DNA of 64,000 bases from Armigeres subalbatus (taxonomy: Eukaryota > Arthropoda > Insecta > Diptera > Culicidae): positions 370,473,925-370,537,924 of the forward strand of contig NC_085141.1 of assembly GCF_024139115.2 (NCBI RefSeq). The letters are read 5' to 3'. The notes beneath the pieces were generated by a model. That model was not told the origin of the DNA. It made no database searches and worked only from the letters and a program-made list of their open reading frames with translations. Each line of letters starts with the position of its first letter. The stretch's first letter is position 1. Positions 1 to 10,930 of this stretch are shown piece after piece. The translations under genes and the position numbers were made by a program.

Positions 1-1
1 G

Positions 2-1020
2 GATTTACGCCCAAAAATTCGTCAGCTGATCGCTAAGGGGCTGAAATGTACTTTTCGGCTCTGCAGCGAGGGCGTGAAAGTGATGCCGGCCAACAGGGAC
101 CATCATCAATCCGTCGTGGAGTTCCTCGAGGTCCACAAGTATGAGTACTACACTCATGACCATCCCGGCACGAAGCCGCTCAAGGCTTTGCTGCGAGGAC
201 TTCACGACATGAAGGAGGAAGAGCTCCAAGCAGAGCTTGAAAGTTGCGGACTGAAGCCAGTAGCCGTCCACAAGATTGCTCGTCACGACAAGGCGAGGAA
301 ATATCGCGACCAGCTTTACCTGATCCATCTGGAGCACGGCTCCACTACCTGGAAGGACCTGAAGCTGGTTGGCGTTATAAATTACACCGTCGTTGACTGG
401 GAGCGATATCGGCCAGTGCACCGCGATGTCACGCAATGCACCAACTGCTTCAATTTCGGGCACGGCACCAGGAACTGCAGCATGAAGCCGCGCTGCAACA
501 AGTGTGGCGAACCCCATCCGACTGACGAGTGCGACAAAATGGAGGTGGCCGATCCCAAGTGCGCCAACTGTGGCGACAAACATCGGGCCACCACAAAGGG
601 CTGCCCAAAGCGAGCCGAGTTCCTGGAAATCCGGAAGAAGGCTTCCACCAGGATCATGCCGAAGAAGAACCGTGTTCCTGTAATCAACGAGGTGAACTTT
701 CCAGCTATCCCGGCTCCCCGTCGTGTGATTCCAATACTCCCACCGCTACAGCCGCACAAGCGACTGGCAGCGGCAGCTGCATCGGTCCAAGCTCCAGCAT
801 CGTCGGCACCATCCACCAGCGAATGGCCCCGCTTCCTCCTCCTGGGTTCCGTCGGCAGTCGGAGAACGAAGCCGTCCCACCGGAAGAATCTGCCCCGCTG
901 TACACTCCGGAGCAACTGATGCCGATCTTCGCGCAGCTCGCCACTCGACTGCACGGCTGCAAAACCCGATTCGACCAGGTCTTCACACTTGGCATGTTCA
1001 TCATTGAAAATGGCTGCTAG
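2..1020 (+). pseudogene. ORF1 (gag-like nucleic-acid binding protein) of the Jockey-clade element
   Basis: The frame is open from base 2 and continues past the first internal Met at 74, so the protein is N-terminally truncated by the window. It contains a region like the domain that precedes the zinc fingers in Jockey-type gags. Around 440-600 lie closely spaced Cys/His knuckles (CTNCFNFGHGTRNC, then CNKCGEPHPTDEC, then CANCGDKH). Such proteins bind the element RNA in a ribonucleoprotein particle. Near 820-840 the frame shifts: the first frame stops at 919, while a proline-rich C-terminal continuation in another frame stops at 1020. ORF2 starts at 1010, overlapping the ORF1 stop by 11 bases, a common Jockey arrangement. 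Non-functional as read. Confidence 0.8.
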
Positions 1021-3510
1021 GGTGGGCCTGGTCAACTGGAACGCTTGCTCGCTAAAGAGCAAAACAATCGAGCTGAAGGATTTCCTTGAGGAGAAGGAAA
1101 TAGACGTGGCGTTCATCACCGAAACGCACCTAAAACCGGAGGTGAACATCAACATCCCGGACTTCCGCATCGTGCGACTCGACCGGCCAACCAGGGGAGG
1201 TGGTGTGGCCATCGCTCTTCGCTACAACATCAACTGTCGTCTGCTTCCAAGCTTCCAGCTCAGTGTCATCGAGGCCATCGGTGTCGAAATCACCACTTCG
1301 GTCGGCACAATCGCGCTCATCGCGGCGTACTGTCCAACGCAAGCCAAAGCCGGCGATGGATCATCGGCTGCCCTTCGGAGGACATCGTCAAGCTGACGCG
1401 GAGGCAAGGCCAGTATATCATTGCCGGCGACTTGAATGCCAAACATCAAGCCTGGGGCAACAGTCGCGGCAATCGAAACGGCACCATCTGGAGCAACGAC
1501 ATGGAGGAAGGCCACTACACGATCCTGAGCCCGGATTCCCCACTCGGCTGAGTCGGTCCGGTGCCCACGCAACGCTCGACCTCTACGTAACAAACCTGAG
1601 TGACCACGTCTCGCAGCCGGTTGTATACCAGGAGCTCAGTTCGGATCACTATCCGGTGGTGGCGGAACTGGGCTCCTCGGTCAATCGGCACCAGCAGTTA
1701 CGGCGGAACTACCACCGAGTGAACTGGCAGCGTTTCCAGCAGTGCGTCGATAACACCGTTGACTACGAGGTGCGTCCGGAGACGCCGGAAAGTATCGACC
1801 GCCAGCTGTGCGCTATCGAGGAGGCGATCACGGCGGCCCGAGAGCAACACGTACCGACGACTCGGCAGGTAAGCAACTCCTTAAACATCGATACACTCAC
1901 CAAAGATTTGATTCGATTGCGGAATGTCACTCGCAGGCAGTTTCAGCGTACTGGACTGCCTGAGCTTAAGGCACGCTGCAATCGAATCACAAAAATTATC
2001 AAGGCCAGAATGGTGGACCTCAAAAATAACGACTTCTCGAATAAGATCCGCACTCTCCCAGATTATGCTAAGCCGTTCTGGAAAATGACCAAAATTCTAA
2101 AATCCAAGCCTCGGCCCATTCCACCTTTGATCCCACTAGACAATAATGGCTCGAAGGATCGCTTGATAACTCCTGCAGAGAAGGTCGCTGAAATAGGTCG
2201 TCACTTCGTCAGCTCACACAATCTTGGCAGAACATCACCAGTCCTCACGAAGCAGCCGTCAACGAGCATGCAAACAACATCCATTTGATTCCCAACGACT
2301 TCTCGGAGGAGTTGGAGATCTCAGCTGGCGAATTGACGGCCTATATCAAATCGTCGAAGAACATGAAGGCCCCAGGCTTCGACAGCATCCTGAATCTCGA
2401 GCTCAAACACATGAGTGCTCCGTTCTTTGAGCACCTCTCACTGATCTTTAATCAGTGTCTCCGGCTCAGCTACTTCCCATCGTCCTGGAAGTCAGCGAAA
2501 GTCATCCCCATCCGGAAGCCTGGGAAGGATCCTTCCTCTCCCAAAAGTTATCGACCCATCAGCCTTCTCTCAGGGTTATCCAAGCTATTCGAAAAAGCTA
2601 CTCATCACCGGTTACTTGAGTCTGCCGAAAATCTCAACATCTTGCTCGAGGAACAGTTTGGTTTCCGACGCGGTCGGTCAACTGTACACCAACTGACCCG
2701 AGTTACCAACGTCCTCAGACGGAACAAATTTGTCTCGAAAACATCCGCCATGGCCTTACTCGATGTCGAGAAGGCATTTGACAATGTATGGCATGATGGC
2801 CTGGTGTACAAACTACAACGCTACAATCTTCCCAGCTACCTGGTGAAAATCATCAACAATTACCTGTCGGCAAGGACATTCCGGGTCTCCAATCAGCGGA
2901 GCGAGTTCCAATGCACCTGGCAACATCGTCGCAGGCGTTCCCCAGGGCAATATCCTCAGGCCCCTGCTTTTCAATCTGTTCACCTCCGACATGCCAGAAC
3001 CTCCAGAAGGCGGCATTCTGTCTCTGTTCGCAGATGACACATCCATCGTCTACAACGGTAGAGTGATCAGAGCGCTAGTGGCAAAACTCCAACGAGGCCT
3101 GGATGCCCTGACAGAGTACCTCACCAGCTGGAAGATCTGTATCAACGCGGCGAAGACCCAGGTCATCATTTTCCCCCACTCCAAATCCCCTAAACTTGTT
3201 CCGCCTGGGGACTGTAAAATCATCCTCAATGGCACGACCGTGGAATGGGCCAATGAGGCCGGCTACCTTGGCTTGACCCTCGACAGCAAGCTTATATTCA
3301 GGCAACAGGTTGACAAAACGGTGACAAAGTGTAACGTCTTGTTGAAACTACTGTACCCTTTGATCAACCGCCGGTCGTCATTGTCCCTGAAAAATAAGCT
3401 TGCTGTCTACAAGCAAATCATCCTCCTGTGATCGAATATGGCATGCCGGTCTGGGAGAGCTGCGCTAAAACCCACCACCTCAAACTTCAACGGGTCCAAA
3501 ACAAATTCTG
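1010..3510 (+). pseudogene. ORF2 (endonuclease-reverse transcriptase) of the Jockey-clade element, multiply frameshifted
   Basis: The protein would nick target DNA and reverse-transcribe the element RNA. Endonuclease motifs are readable: NWNACSLKSK after the start Met at 1010, ITETHLK near 1114, GDLNAKH near 1430 and SDHYPVV near 1640. Reverse transcriptase follows from about 2285, with FGFRRGRST near 2660, DVEKAFDNVWHDGL near 2760 and the catalytic FADD at about 3027-3038. A terminal YGMPVWES stretch lies near 3435. The frame changes near 1370-1400, near 1545 (stop at about 1549), near 2230-2290, near 2930-3000 and near 3430. The domain order is intact but the gene is dead. Jockey clade is preferred because no RNase H follows; exact family unassigned. 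Confidence 0.85.
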
Positions 3511-3845
3511 AGGATGATCCTCAACACCCTCCCAGGACAAGAACATCCGAGGTCCATCGTCTGGCCGGAATAAAAACCTTACATGAACGCTTTTGGTGAG
3601 TGTAAAGAAAAGTTTAGGGTCCGTTGCTTGCATTCGGATCAGGCTCCAATTAGGGCGCTAGTTCCAATCTAGGTTATCAAATTTCTTATTGTAAATATTA
3701 GTGTACATAGTAGTTAGGTTATCAAATTTAAAAAAACACACCAGCGCCTCCTAAAGGCCGTCATGATATATCATATTAACACTTAAATAACAATGTAAAC
3801 ATAAAAATTTAAAATTGAAGTTGGAGGGCCACGCCGGCCGAGCAC

Positions 3846-4199
3846 TGTACACGGAAGAAAAAAAGTACCCAAAATGGAGTATTTTTAAACTTACTTTTGA
3901 GTTATTTTTTCTCTTCTCTTTCATCCACTCTTTCTTTTGTTGTCAAAAACAAAAGAGCCAAACAATCCAACGACGCCAGTTCAATACGGGAACCCAATTT
4001 TGAGTTTTATTACCTGAGGTCGAAATTGAGTAAATTAAACTTAAATTTTGGTCAATAAATTTTCCGTTGGGTACTTTTTTAACATGGGAGTAAAGGCAAA
4101 CTACTTCGACCCTACTTACTCAATTTTGGCTTCCCGTACGGATGTTCGAGGTTGGGTGAATTAAACTCACTATTGGGTAGTTTATTTCTTCTGTGTACA
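3846..4199. mobile_element. Small MITE with imperfect terminal inverted repeats
   Basis: The left end (TGTACACGGAAG, continuing to GTACCC at 3870) and the reverse complement of the right end at 4175-4199 (TGTACACAGAAG, continuing to CTACCC) match at about 21 of 25 positions. The 354-bp interior is AT-rich and has no reading frame typical of a transposase. A target duplication is not clear, because the terminal TGTACA is itself palindromic. Superfamily not assigned. Confidence 0.6.
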
Positions 4200-5730
4200 T
4201 GTAAAAAATAATTGTAGAACAGAAAATGAAACAATAAAGAAGAATTTTACTACTACTACTACCGTGTGCGAGTCATTACAATTTGTGACAGCAGCGCGTA
4301 CTGACGTGCTTTTTGCTCGCTCATTTTTTGTTTCGTTCGTTCGTTCACTGTTTACCTACACAGCGACTGCATGCAGTCACCAGCGGTAGAACTGCCGGTG
4401 GGTCTGCGAATATGCATGAAAGAAGTGGGCGCATTTTTGTGTCATTCTGTGCTTGATGATGGTCGGATGCAGTGGTGTCGGTTGCGATGGATGCAATCGC
4501 CCATCGCATCGCTCAGAGCTCTCGGCTAGAGGCCGATGACGGCTGAGGCAGCGAGGGCAGCGGTGGTGGATGGAGAAGAAGAAAATTAGAGAGATTTGGT
4601 CTGCTCATCCACGAAAAGTTATTGGTTTCATAATCCACATGATCCCGGGATGGGTACGAGTCATGTCATATGACTGACCATATGTTAAGTTGTAATTGGA
4701 CTTGGTACTAAACGACATGTGCATTAAAACATGGTTATACTATTAACAGTTCTGATTACTCTGCAAAAAAAAATCAACTACACTGATGAAAATAAAAATT
4801 TGAATCAAATAATTACTTTCATTTATTTGCAGAAGGCATTAGCAAATAAAGATGCACAATCAGCAATAGTGTTAATATCCATTTTAGATTAGAAAATTTC
4901 GCTGTATTACATGTAAATCTTTTAAAAAAGTCCGCAAAAAATAATTTCCAGAAGAATATTTAAAAACTTATCTTATTCTTTGTTTTTCATTTTCTGAGAA
5001 ATTGTATTATTAAATTTGACGTAGACTCGAAGTTTGGAATCAAAACATTGAATAATTTTTCGTTGATGTATTAGCATTACCTCCTCTATTTTAGTAGGGT
5101 TACTGCTCCTTGACTTGTTTCTTATTGTTGTGATTTTTTTCAGCAGTAAGCACGCATGTTAGCAAAAAGAAGCAACGACATTTGTGCTGTATTTCTTTGT
5201 TTGGAAAACGGGATAGTTCCCCCAAAATAGCACATTTCGCCCAAGTTGAAAAATTTTATAAATAGAATTTTTAAACTTCAAATACTATCATCAATAAGAA
5301 ATATATAAATGCCCTACATTTGCTTGAGTAAATAAGGGCTTAAAAGTTAGAAACAAAGCAATTCTAATTATGTATTTAATTATTAGTTTTATTTCCAGAA
5401 GTTTTGAATAAACAAATTGCTAATAATTCTACACAGCATGGAAGTTGTCGTTTACAATATCAATACTATAATCAAACTCCATTGATACAAGAAATAGAAG
5501 TTAAATGTAAATACGCTACGTTTATACAAGTCCTACGTCTACTCGCGGTTATGTTGAAAACATTACCCATTGCTCGTTTTTGTAGCTGCAATCTTCCGGG
5601 AATGGCAGTCAGAAGGTGCGTTCAGGGGAGTAGTTTGTTGTAAAAAATAATCAGGGCATTGGGTCATTTCCGATCCAAATTACAGCTTCCGTTTCAACTT
5701 ACCCCGCATTTCAACTTGCCCCGGTGTACC
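4200..5730. other. AT-rich non-coding stretch without recognised features
   Basis: I see no coding similarity. A short ACT trinucleotide run lies near 4249-4262. A moderately GC-rich patch at about 4360-4570 stands out from its AT-rich surroundings. The rest is unremarkable insect-like intergenic or intronic sequence. The only open frame here (5404-5643) resembles nothing I know. Confidence 0.4.
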
Positions 5731-5767
5731 TTAAAATAAATAAATAAATAAAAATAAACTGTAAAAA

Positions 5768-6404
5768 CGGTGGTGACGAAATCGAGGTGGTAGAAGAATT
5801 TGTGTACTTGGGCTCACTGGTGACTGCCGAAAATGATACCAGCAGAGAAATTCGGAGACGCATAGTGGCTGGAAATCGTACATACTTTGGACGCTCCGAT
5901 CGAATAGAGTTCGCCGCCGTACCAAACTGACAATCTACAAAACGCTCATTAGACCGGTAGTCCTCTACGGACACGAGACCTGGACGATGCTCGTGGAGGA
6001 CCAACGCGCACTCGGAGTTTTCGAAAGGAAAGTGCTGCGTACCATCTATGGTGGGGTGCAGATGGCGGACGGTACGTGGAGGAGGCGAATGAACCACGAG
6101 TTGCATCAGCTGCTGGGAGAACCATCCATCGTTCACACCGCGAAAATCGGACCACTGCGGTGGGCCGGGCACGTAGCCAGAATGTCGGACAATAACCCGG
6201 TGAAAATGGTACCGACGGGTACAAGAAGGCGAGGTGCGCAGCGGGCAAGGTGGATCGATCAGGTGGAAGATGACTTGCGGACCCTCCGTAGACTGCGTGG
6301 TTGGCGACGTGTAGCCATGGACCGAGCCGAATGGAGAAGACTCTTATATACCGCACAGGCCACTTCGGTCTTAGTCTGAATAAATAATAAAAATAAATAA
6401 TAAT
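5768..6404 (+). mobile_element. 5'-truncated RTE-like LINE, 3' end only
   Basis: From the CGGTGGTGACGAAATCGAGG at 5768 onward this copy matches the 3' third of the longer element at 34236-34883. It encodes the region after the RT active site (VEEFVYLGSLVTA...). A later frame at 5987-6379 contains MLVEDQRALGVFERKVLRTI, then LRWAGHVARM and the ARWIDQVEDDLRTLRRLRGW tail. A short deletion near 5890 and frame changes disable it. It ends in an ATAAATAA-type short repeat rather than poly(A), as RTE elements often do. A TAAA-rich run at 5731-5766 lies immediately upstream. Truncation at the 5' end is normal for target-primed insertion. Confidence 0.8.
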
Positions 6405-8360
6405 GATTCGAAGAGGTTTTTGCCTCTCTTTTATCGTTGTTCGTTATCTATTGAGAGCGATTTCTGCAATCCCTGGAATTTACTCAATATGATAGAGAAA
6501 ACTTCTGAGTTTGTTCTTGGTTTCGACGAAACGCTCAATAAAGTTGCTCAACGTCAGCAACTCGACGTAGGCATTCGGTTTTGGAACCAAGAAACTCAGA
6601 GTGTCACGAGCAGATATCTGGGACCTGTGTTCTTGACATCTACGCGAGCGCAAGATCTTTTGAATGGATTGAAAGATTGTTTTTCGTCCAACCCTCGCTT
6701 GATCGAAAAAGTAATCCAGATTTTCATGGATGGGCCAAACGTGAACCTAGCTGTACAAGAGTACTTCAACAAAGAAATGAAAAGAAAAAAAGCGACGTCC
6801 GAATTTCAGCTTACTGAATATAGGGAGCTGCTGCTTACACGTCACACACAATGCTTTTTTGAATGGGATGAAAAAACTGATTGACAAGTCGACAATTTTT
6901 TGATTTCGCTCTATAATTTGTTTAAAAACTTGCCATTGCGACGTGCAGAACTTACGGCTGTTACCGGGTCAACCGTGTTCCCGTTCAAGTTTTGTTCAGT
7001 AAGATGGGTGGAGAACCAAACGGTTACAAACAGAGCAATGGAATTATTTGGCTGTTAAAACACAAACTGGCTGTGCTGGCTATTAACACACAAAGCGAGA
7101 AAAAGGTCAAAAAATTGAATCCAGATTTCAAGCGAAGCTTTCCGGCTGTAATGAAATCGAAAGTGTTCGAGACAGTTGCAGAGGCCATTGCTGATACATT
7201 CTTTGAGGCCAAGCTTAAGTTTTTCATCGCTGCAGCTGGAAGTCTAGAGCCATTTCTCAAGAGTTTCCAGTCTGAAGCTCCGATGGCCGCTTTTCTGTAC
7301 GATGACCTTACAAAGCTTCTCAGAATCACGATGAACAAAGCCTTGAAACCGGAAGCGATGAAGGGCAGATGGGTGGCTGCATTAAAGTCACTTGAAAATA
7401 AGAGCAAGGGAAACATTCCAGAACAGAGATTTGTGCAATTTCGGAATGATTGTAGAGCATTTTTTAAAGGATTCATCGAAAAAATAATCGAGCGTTCTCC
7501 ACTCGGTTATCCTTTGACTACGTATATGTCATGCCTCAATCCGTTGTGTTTCAAGCAATCACCTGATGTTTGCGAAAAGCGTCTGGACATCTGCCTTGAA
7601 CATCTAGTTGCGAAAAATCACCTTTCGGGTACTGTAGCAGGCAAAGTGAAGCAGGATTTTTCTAGACTCTCGGGGCTATCAACGACAGCTGCGAATTATC
7701 GAAGACACGATACGCGATTTGATAAGTTTTGGGTGGATACGATTGAAAGCTCCCCTGTGAAATTGCCGAACTTTCCGCTCTTCGTCAAAAAGCTTTTTAT
7801 TCTCAGTCATGGTAACTTTACAATGGAGAGAGGATTTTCTGTCAATAAAGAATGCCTAGTAGTCCAACAAATGGAAACAAGTCTTGTGGCGCAGCGTCTT
7901 GTAATGGAGACTGGAGGAATAAAAAATGTTACTATCAACAAGCAGATGATTATGTACGCTAGAAATGCGTATGGAAGATACAAATCATTCCAGGAAAGGC
8001 AACAAGCGGAGAAAACAGAAATTGAGAGAGAAACGCAAAGAAAACGGGATACAACACGGCTATTGAAAGAGGTTGAGGCAAAACGTGCACGATTGTTGGC
8101 AGATGCTGAGAAAGACGCCGCTCTTATCGATGAAAGGCTGAAGAATTTGATTCGCTCGTAAGCCAATCTTGAATAGGTCAATCGTCTTTGATAAAAAAAT
8201 AAGGAAATCTAACCGTATTTGAAATAAATTCTTTACCACATAATATTTTTAATTTTAATCATTTTAACAAGGATATCATAACCGGGAACTTGAAATAAAA
8301 ATCCGGAGAAAACCGGGAAAAAATTGGGAAATTGAAGTTTGATTTTTGCTGGCCACCCTG
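6405..8360 (+). mobile_element. hAT-like DNA transposon remnant (left end missing)
   Basis: A broken transposase gene occupies 6420-8161. It is followed by AT-rich sequence with repeated CCGGGAA words that ends in TGGCCACCCTG at 8360. Read inward, this is CAGGGTGGCCA, a terminus of the type seen on hAT elements, so 8360 is the likely right end. No matching left terminus is seen: the copy is abutted on the left by the RTE tail at 6404, suggesting truncation. Assignment to hAT rests on the transposase C-terminus and this terminus. Confidence 0.6.
6420..8161 (+). pseudogene. hAT-like transposase, broken
   Basis: Two long frames form one protein. The first (6420-6884) has FDETLN, MDGPNVN and a DVGIRFW strand typical of a transposase-derived family found in many animals. 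After TGA at 6882-6884 the same frame continues with FCSVRWVENQTV to about 7050, then shifts into the second frame (to 8161). That frame has a conserved PFLKSFQSEAPM segment and, near 7820, MERGFSVNKE, comparable to the hAT C-terminal dimerisation motif. The last 60 residues are charged and predicted coiled-coil (ERQQAEKTEIERETQRKRD). A local double shift near 6835-6895 is also likely, because the family normally reads LHVTHNAF there. The N-terminal zinc-finger part is absent. I infer an immobile remnant rather than a domesticated gene. Confidence 0.65.
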
Positions 8361-8389
8361 ACCCTCTGCCAATTTGCTAATAGTTGAAT

Positions 8390-9360
8390 GGGAATCCTGA
8401 AGTTCCAAAAATAATTTCCAAAGAAATTCCTGACGGTTTTTCCGAAGAAATCTAAAGGAAATTTCGTAGGAATATCCGGATCAATCCCATAATGTGTTCA
8501 GTGACGCTGTACCCTTAACATTTTTTTCGCAAAAATATACTCCAATAAGCTTTACTTGACCGTTTTTTGTCTATCATGTTGTAGTGCATGTTTGGCTTTA
8601 TCACCAACATCAGTTTGACAGTTATAGTATCGGCTACTAGGTACAAGCAAACTAGATATTGAACACGCGAACTAGAGCGTCATTAGCAATCTTATACTTT
8701 TGCATCAAATGTATTTCCAAACTTATTATTCAGGGAATTTCTAAAGAAACTCGTAAAGTTATTTACAAAGTAATTCTCAAATGATTTTCTGAAGGATGTT
8801 TCGTAAGAAGTTCTGAAGAAATTCCAAAGAAATTCTCAAATAAATTTCTGCATAAATTCCATAAGAAGTTTTCTAAATTTTCTCTAAAGAAATTACAAAA
8901 TCAAAAAGCCAAAGGAATTTCTAAAGAAGTTTCCGAAAGAATTCTTGAATTAATTACCCATGAAATTCGTAAAGGAATTCTTGAAGAAATTTTGAAAGAA
9001 ATCTCCAAAGTATCTCGGTATTTTTGAGTATCTCTCGGTATTTCCGAAGAATTTTCTCAAAAAAAAATCCAAGGAACCCCTGAGAAATTTCTGAAAGAAA
9101 TCTTGGAGGAAGTTTCGAAGGAATACCTGCGGACAATTATCGAAGTAATTCTCAGAATTTCCTCTTTTAAAAAAGTTCTAAATTCATTTTCGGGGCATTT
9201 TCCGAAGGAATCCCTGGTGGAATTTTTGAAAGGATACCTGGAGGATTTTTTTGAAAGGATATTTGGAGGAATTTCCGATGGAATACCTGAAGGAATTCCG
9301 GATTGAATGGCTGAAGCGAATTCTGGATGAATTTGCAAAGGAATCCTGTAGATATTTTTT
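8390..9360. repeat. Degenerate GAATT-type tandem repeat, period about 23-25 bp
   Basis: The stretch is built from variants of AAGGAATTTCTGAAGAAATTCC and, at the right end (9190-9330), clearer units such as GGATACCTGGAGGATTT. Spacing between equivalent positions is 23 to 25 bases. Reading frames on both strands through it (for example 9103-9306 plus, 9057-9338 minus) are repeat by-products with periodic residues and no known domain. Confidence 0.6.
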
Positions 9361-9549
9361 TTAAATCTTAAGTAATTTACACGAATTCCAATGATGTCTT
9401 ATATAAATCTTGTTCTCAATATTTACTTGTTTGGATTGATAATTTTGCTGCAAAAATCTATGTATGGCACGTTTGTTTTTACCTGGAAATGTATGTAAAG
9501 CACCTGGAAAATTTTTCTTTTTATAGATGAGAAGACAAGACAATTACAA

Positions 9550-10200
9550 GCCCCTTGAAGAGAGATTTCAGGCTTCTGGGCCCCTTGAAAGAGAGAAGAG
9601 GCTTCTGGGCCTCTTGAAAGGAGGCTTCCGGGCCTCTTGAAAGGAGGCTTCCGGGTCCTTGAAAGGAGGCTTCCGGGCCTCTTGAAAAGAGGCTTTCGGG
9701 CCTCTTGAAAGGAGGCTTCCGAGCCTCTTGAAAGGAGGCTTCCGGACCTCTTGAAAGGAGGCTTCCGGGCCTCTCGAAAGGAGGCTTCCGGGCCTCTTGA
9801 AAGGAGGCTTCCGGGCCTCTTAAAAGGAGGCTTCCGGGCCTCTTGAAAGGAGGCTTCTGGGCCTCTTGAAAGGAGGCTTCCGGGCCTCTTAAAAGGAGGC
9901 TTCCGGGCTTCTTGAAAGGAGGCTTCCGGGCCTCTTGAAAGGAGGCTTCCGGGCCTCTTGAAAGGAGGCTTCCGGGCCTCTTGAAAGGAGGCTTCCGGGC
10001 CTCTTGAAAGGAGGCTTCCGGGCGTCTCGAAAGGAGGCCTGCGGGCATCTTGAAAGGAGGCCTCCGGGCATCTTGAACGGAAGCCTCTTGAAAGTACCTT
10101 TCCGAACCTTTTGAAAGAAGGCTTCCAATCCTCTAGAAAGGAGTACTCCGAAGTGCTTACAAGGAGGCTTTTGAGAAGCGTAGAAAGATGCTTCCAATTC
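9550..10200. repeat. 23-bp tandem array (GAGGC...GCCTC unit), homogeneous core
   Basis: The unit GGCTTCCGGGCCTCTTGAAA plus GGA repeats every 23 bases; equivalent positions fall at 9921, 9944 and 9967. About 22 clean copies lie between 9560 and 10060, with decayed copies to about 10200. Each unit contains the arms GAGGC and GCCTC around CCGGAA on the minus strand, so it can form a small hairpin. Because 23 is not a multiple of 3 and the unit has no stop on the minus strand, all three minus frames stay open. This explains frames such as 9423-10253 with a 23-residue repeat; they are not genes. Confidence 0.95.
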
Positions 10201-10502
10201 TCTTGCAACGAAGCAATCGAACTATTCAGAAGAAAAAACTTCATGTTTCTCAAATATTCTTAACATATCATTTAACATTTTGTTTCGATTAGGTAGATTA
10301 CACAGAAGATTTTTAAAATTCGTTCATTCGTCGTCCTGTCCTTTTGTTTTTTTGTCCCACAGCCCTGCATCCACTGTGCTGGTTGTGGAGGGCAGGATTC
10401 GATAGTCTCTGAATTACTGATCGCCATGCATATTATGTGCAAGACAAAGTCTGAAAAAAAAAACAGATTTATTAAAACATTATAAATAAAATTTGATTAA
10501 AA

Positions 10503-10830
10503 TGAATTATTGGCAGTGGCTGATTTTGTTCCCGCCGCTTCAACATCCGGGCGCTATTGTATATGCGCAAATAACCAGCAAGAGTTAACCGCCAGAAATT
10601 TATATGGCGAAAGACATCTAACGCGGGTTTTCTCAAAATTAGGAACTTTTCATGAAAAACTATTTGGTACCGGTTATGAAGGATGGTGTCCGCTACTACG
10701 CCTACCAAATATTTTTTCGATAAGGGTGCTTAATTTTTTAAAAATCTAACCTTAGATTCCTTTCGCCATACTAATTTCAGAAAATTAACTCCTAGCGTGC
10801 CGCTGTAAGCACGCTCAAAGCAGGCGATTC
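10503..10830. mobile_element. Unidentified ~330-bp insertion within composite element copy A
   Basis: Copies B and C run directly from a TTGATTGGAA-like segment into GTAATACGTCCGCCATTACG. In copy A these halves are separated by about 330 bp of unrelated sequence (GGCAGTGGCTGATTTTG ... GCAGGCGATTCA). The ends are weakly inverted (TGAAT / ATTCA) and an internal hairpin AGCGTGC...GCACGCT lies near 10795-10816. The exact borders and target duplication are not resolved. Confidence 0.4.
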
Positions 10831-10930
10831 ATTGTAATAAATCCGCCATTATGCATTTTTGTTCGAGGTATCCCATGGACCCAGCGAAGGTACCCCCAGG
10901 GGTACATGTACCCCAAGTTGAGAACCGCTG

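Larger units (their letters stand above)
1..3812 (+). mobile_element. Jockey-clade non-LTR retrotransposon, degenerate, 5' end outside window
   Basis: The block carries, in order, a gag-like ORF1 with zinc knuckles, an overlapping ORF2 with an apurinic-type endonuclease, a reverse transcriptase, and a 3' untranslated tail. No RNase H is visible after the RT, which fits the Jockey clade. Open reading continues to the left window edge, so the 5' end is missing here. At least five frame changes in ORF2 and one in ORF1 make it non-autonomous. The 3' boundary is approximate: coding similarity fades near 3510 and the sequence turns AT-rich until about 3812. No poly(A) tail or target duplication could be fixed. 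Confidence 0.85.
9423..10930 (+). mobile_element. Composite hAT-like non-autonomous element, copy A (23-bp array plus right terminus)
   Basis: The 23-bp array is followed by a conserved module: CCCACAGCCCTGCATCCACTG near 10360, CATGCATATTATGTGCAAG near 10425, then, after an interruption at about 10503-10830, ATCCGCCATTATGCATTTTTG and a GGTACCCC-rich end. It closes with a 16-bp palindrome GGGGTACATGTACCCC (10899-10914) and GAGAACCGCTG ending at 10930. Read inward the end is CAGCGGTTCTCAA, a hAT-type terminus. The same module follows the arrays at 14.7-16.67 kb and 56.8-57.55 kb. No left terminus was found; the start is approximate. Confidence 0.6.

Noticed and set aside
382..1212. Minus-strand 276-residue frame opposite the Jockey ORF1
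   Set aside because: It is antisense to gag and endonuclease coding sequence with clear motifs on the plus strand.
6420..8161. Intact host gene derived from a transposase
   Set aside because: There is an in-frame stop at 6882, a shift near 7050, no N-terminal part, and a transposon-type terminus 200 bp downstream.
9423..10253. 276-residue minus-strand frame with 23-residue repeats as a repetitive protein gene
   Set aside because: The frame exists only because the 23-bp unit lacks stops on that strand; the other two minus frames are also open. No start context or non-repeat domain supports a gene.
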